This document shows, piece after piece, positions 60,014 to 64,000 of a stretch of 64,000 nt of DNA. The notes below the pieces were generated by a model. That model did not search any database, was not told the origin of the DNA, and saw nothing but the letters and a program-made list of their open reading frames with translations. How positions within the stretch are numbered: position 1 is the stretch's first letter; each line of letters opens with the position of its first letter. The translations under genes were made by a program, and so were the position numbers. The stretch comes from Rhizophagus irregularis (Eukaryota; Glomeromycota; Glomeromycetes; Glomerales; Glomeraceae), in NCBI RefSeq assembly GCF_026210795.1, contig NC_089429.1:6171001-6235000 (forward strand). The letters are read 5' to 3'.

Positions 60014-61735
60014 ATTGCAAACGAAAGAAAGAAAAAAGGGAGGAGTTTTTTTTTGAAATTATTAAAATTAGGGTATATTTATAATTATTTTCTTGATATA
60101 TATGGCGATCAGGTGTCGGCATTTCGGCTATTCCATTCCATTTATAGATAACAAGGAATCATCATTTAACCAATCGGTTTTCAGAAAATCGCAAATGGTT
60201 AATTTATTAATTTATTCAGCTGCGAAAAATTCATATGATTTGTGCAAATTTATGTCGATCATTATGATACCCTCCTGGCCTCCTTAAATAATACTCTTTA
60301 TGTGAACAATAACATATTAATACATGTATATACCCCAAAGTTACATAATTTTTTACTTTATTTAACCACACCAAATTTACATTTTCTGCAGTCATGTGAT
60401 TTAGTTATATTAATTCATAATTTGTTTAGAATCTTCCTTGCTCCTCCTACCATCATCATAGTCTTGAAAAAATATTACCTTGATTTCAATGGAATAGATA
60501 GATGTTCAAATCCAAAATTCACAAAATCCCAAGATAGTAACAGATTTTTATATGTTGTATGTGGAATGAATAATGATTGTTATGTTGAATAAAAATAATT
60601 TATCTATCGAACGCGAAAAAAATCATTGACTTTGTTCCCTAATTTGTTTAATAAAATGGTATATATAAGTTTTGACAAATTTCATTAAAAAAAATAAATA
60701 AATAAATAAAGAACAAAGAATAAATGATATAAATTCATCAAATTATGTAAATTATGTACTAAAATCTGATTTTTACTGAAATGTAATTTTTAGACGAAAA
60801 ACTTTAAGCAACTATTATTATTATTTTATGTACTGTACTTTCCTTTCTTCAACTATTAATTGGCTTGATTCTATAAGGGATAGTGCCATTATAAATAAAT
60901 CCTTATTATTAGTATTATAATAATTTATGATGATAATAAGATATTTATGATAATAAGATATAGTATTTATTATATAAATGAAATTATTATTATGCAAAGA
61001 TAGATATGCCTGACTCTTAGTTGCACTTGGTGAGTTTATAGAATATTCGACAAAATAAATAAATCTAATGTTATTTTTTGTTCTTAACTGTTAATATGTT
61101 TGCAATTATCGTAAGAGATATTGTTTATGGCTGTTTTATTATTATAAACAAGAGAATAGGTTATTGAACAACTAGAAGCAAGAATAATTATAAAGTCATA
61201 AAAGTAAATTTTCCTTTATAATATTACATAATACATTTTATTAAATTTGGATACTATTCAACTAGTATACTTTGGATACAGTGAATAAGCTTTTTTTTAA
61301 AAAGTATATTTTATTTTTATTAAATTATTAAAATTTATATAAATAAATTCATATTTCATAGAGTTAAATTTTTGCTTTAATCTATCTAATTCTATTAACA
61401 TTGCATTATTTACTTTTATTGCCTTATAAAAAATGTTTGTCTGATAAATATTCGGAATGGAGTCAATTTTCCGGACATTTGCACGAATCGCACGCTATTA
61501 TTCAATATTTGTTACAATTTAACACAAGATGCGGAGATTGGGAATTTTTAACCACATAAAAAACGTACAATATCATGATGAATGTCCAATAAATGACAAG
61601 TAAATGTTCGGAACGGGGTCGATTTTCCGAACAAAAAATCGAACAGTATTTGGACAATATTTTTTTAATGGGTTGCATCTTAGTCAAAAGAGCAAATTTA
61701 TTTCTACTACAAATTAAAATACAATTAATAGATAT
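60014..61735. other. Gene-poor stretch upstream of the F-box gene
   Basis: Two plus frames (60093-60287, 60242-60592) lack recognisable motifs. Near 61455 and 61608 the words GGAATGGAGTCAATTTTCCG and GGAACGGGGTCGATTTTCCG form a diverged direct repeat at the edge of the retroelement relic. Confidence 0.35.
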
Positions 61736-63717
61736 CACTATTCCTCATTCTAACTTTATATTCTATACAGATGGATCAGTTAAATAAATTTGCACAGTCC
61801 AATGTTTGCTTTCACCTTTCATAACGTTATATATAGTTGTCTATAATTGATGATCCAAAATATTAGATCCCGAATTAAAAAGTCATTTTGTTTCAATTTC
61901 CTACATGGGCTAACTACTGGAGGTTTCAGACGTTAGTTATAGCCTTATAGGTAGTAATGCAATTTGCTGAGTCTGTGAAAGATAGTGCATGTGCTGTTGT
62001 ATGGTAATGTGATTATTGCTGTTAGATTACCGGCAATGCAACGATGACAAATACAATGACATAGCAAATGAACTAGTCAAGGCTGGTTCGAGTATTAAAG
62101 ACCCTATTCATTAGGTCTCATACAATGGAACAATGTTTATGTAATTGACTATAACATTAGAAAATGGAGTAACACCATCTGTCATACAAGCTCGAATTTT
62201 CACATCAGTTAACAATTCTACATTAAACGTCATATCCTAGAATATAATATAGATTGGTATTATACCAAACGATGGATCAATCACAACCCTTTTGACACTC
62301 CAACGAATGATATACTCTCATCCCTACAAAGTTCACGTATCAAAAAGGCCAACTTTATTTATCCGACGGCTGGCATACTTCAACGTAATTATCTACGACT
62401 CTATCCATCAGGACCAATACTTTGCATAGATTGTACACAACACCTGAAACTAATGATTATGTTGGATTATGCAACCATCATTATAACAAAATTTGGGACA
62501 TTTTACGCAAATTCAAGCCTATTTTGAAGGACATTAACTTTAAATATGCCACTGACTAAACTTTTGACCTACATAGTGTTCCGAAAGGGTCGGGTCAAAC
62601 CCGGGTCATTTGACCCGACCCGTGTTTAAAATCTGAATCAGGTTTATCATTATTTGACACGAGTCTTATATTCAACCTGACTCGTCGGGTCAGGGTCACA
62701 CCTTTGCTTGACCCGGGTTGACCTGGGTTGACCCAGGTTTAATCAAATATTTATATTTAAAATATTTATAAACGTTTACATTACACGATTTTTAATTTCT
62801 AACTTTGTTTGTGTATAAAATGAGTGAAGCTGAGAAATTAACTCTTGGAAAGCGAACTTATTTAAGAAGTCTATAACACTTGAGCAGATCGAAATCAAGA
62901 TGTTCTACTATGATGGAAGATATATGTTTAATAATAACTAGTCTATTTTATTAGATTTTATTAATTGTTATGAAAATATACTAGTTAAATATAGTAAAGT
63001 ATTCACAGTTTCACACCTAGCAGCAATGGTAAGAGATTATATTGTAATCATTGAATAATATTAAAATTGGTTAAATTTTTTTTTTACCTGTAATTGAAAG
63101 TGTTACAGTTGAAGATTTTTTCTGGAGGAACCGGCCAAAAGAAGCAATCTAAAACCAAATACAAATCACGCGTTATATGTTTGAAATCAGGCTGGGCGTA
63201 AGGAGGATTTAAAAAATTATAAAATATCTGAAAATTTTATTTGGACCCGGGTTATCCGGGGGTTAAACTATATCGGGTCAGATCAGAGGTCGGGTCATGT
63301 AAATATTAACCCGGGTATTTGTACGGGTTGGTTTTTATACTCAGGTCAAGTTCGAATACATCCTCAAACCCGACCCGACTCGACCCTTTCGGAACACTAG
63401 ACCTACATCATCGTATCAACAATTCAACGTTTGTTGATACTATCAATGTCTTTACAGCATCCAACAATTTGTCAAGTGACCACCTTGTTTATTTGCTTCT
63501 TTACAATTTAATCCCAGCAGATTTAACTGCCCTATTTTACAATTATATAGGTAAAAGTCGTCTTCGAGACGCCGCCTTCAAAGTATTTATTACCACATTG
63601 ATGCAAGAAATTAACACATCAATATGGAACGAACGTTCATCTAAATTCAAACAGTGGGAACTTCACAGAGAAAAAGAAGAAATGTTATTATGTTATTATA
63701 ACCATTACTTCAAATGA
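61736..63717 (+). pseudogene. RNase H and C-terminal domain of a non-LTR retrotransposon, split by a hAT element
   Basis: FIFYTDGSVK (61758-61787) is the first strand of RNase H with its catalytic Asp in TDGS. After decay, NDDKYNDIANELVKAGSSIK (near 62040-62100) is the last RNase H helix with its ND motif. The C-terminal domain follows in shifting frames: a TPETNDYVGLCNHH block (near 62440) with FKPILKDINFKYATD, continuing after the insertion as HRINNSTFVDTINVFTASNN and DLTALFYNYIGKSRLRDAAF to a TGA at 63715-63717. Reverse transcriptase is absent and stops are many. Its layout parallels the relic at 150-850. Confidence 0.65.
62574..63399. mobile_element. hAT-type non-autonomous element, 826 bp, perfect 8-bp TSD
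   Basis: Begins TAGTGTTCCGAAAGGGTCG and ends with the exact complement. The octamer GACCTACA flanks it at 62566-62573 and 63400-63407. Subterminal zones are rich in GACCCG/CGGGTC words (more than ten each side, including CCCGGG). The interior is A+T-rich without a long frame. Removing it and one duplication rejoins the host retroelement text TFDLH to HRINNS, confirming the insertion model. Confidence 0.93.
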
Positions 63718-64000
63718 GATCATAATAATGTCTCAGTAAACTACAACAACATCGCATCGATGATATAATTATGCATCATGCACCTTTCACAATACTTCCC
63801 TATATTCAACCGAGGGACGTATTGACAATAATGCACATATTCGGTAGACATCTAGTAATTTTTTACATTCTGGTTCTTTGGAAACATATAGAGATAGTTT
63901 ATTATTTGATACTATAGATTTGTGGATTTATATAATATTTTTTATGATTTTTCTTTAATTAATAAATAATTCTATCTAGTCTAACTACATATTTTTATTT

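Noticed and set aside
1-64000. tRNA, rRNA and CRISPR arrays
   Set aside because: No cloverleaf with a GGTTCGA-type T-arm, no rRNA core words and no spaced direct-repeat arrays were recognised by eye; a covariance scan would settle tRNA.

Overview
The window looks like nuclear DNA of an arbuscular mycorrhizal fungus (Glomeromycotina, Rhizophagus-like). This is inferred from very high A+T, large gene-poor stretches, single-exon F-box proteins with diverged C-termini, relics of the Rhizophagus-type protein kinase and Sel1-repeat families, and a dense, varied load of transposons. Only three genes look intact: two F-box genes (26.7-28.1 kb and 58.3-60.0 kb, minus strand) and one Helitron Rep-helicase gene (40.0-44.5 kb, minus strand).

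Layout. 0-3 kb: a non-LTR retroelement relic, a hAT-type MITE with a perfect 8-bp target duplication, and a broken protein kinase. 3.7-5.8 kb: a minus-strand array of short exon-like blocks separated by intron-like blocks (array A). 6.4-8.2 kb: a candidate TA-flanked element with a MITE nested in it. 8.8-9.2 kb: a Sel1-repeat relic. 10.03-14.18 kb: a foldback-like element with ~1.5-kb inverted arms made of minisatellites, flanked by a perfect 6-bp duplication. 14.4-19.4 kb: a 644-bp tandem duplication, a gag-like scrap and a ~230-bp tandem repeat. 23.2-28.1 kb: an F-box pseudogene and its intact relative. 29.7-33.1 kb: an island of less A+T-rich, frameshifted coding relics. 36.0-36.9 kb: a dead Tc1/mariner element.

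39.97-44.63 kb: a Helitron with a complete Rep-PIF1 reading frame once an 80-nt intron is removed, a textbook 3' hairpin plus CTAG end, and a plausible TC start. 44.9-47.5 kb: a GC-richer island, a ~135-bp tandem repeat and a plus-strand exon/intron-like array (array B). 51.2-54.8 kb: a broken multi-pass membrane receptor-like gene carrying three MITE-like insertions; the largest (a hAT relative with an 8-bp duplication) contains array C, nine ~136-bp units each with a splice donor, a hairpin and a splice acceptor. 61.7-63.7 kb: an RNase H-bearing retroelement relic split by another hAT-type element with a perfect 8-bp duplication.

The most unusual theme is that three unrelated tandem arrays (A, B, C) each repeat a complete set of splice signals, one of them inside a DNA transposon. 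This could be a family of genes with repeated exons, or a route by which minisatellites or transposons generate introns. The coding capacity of all three is unproven. No tRNA, rRNA or CRISPR was recognised.
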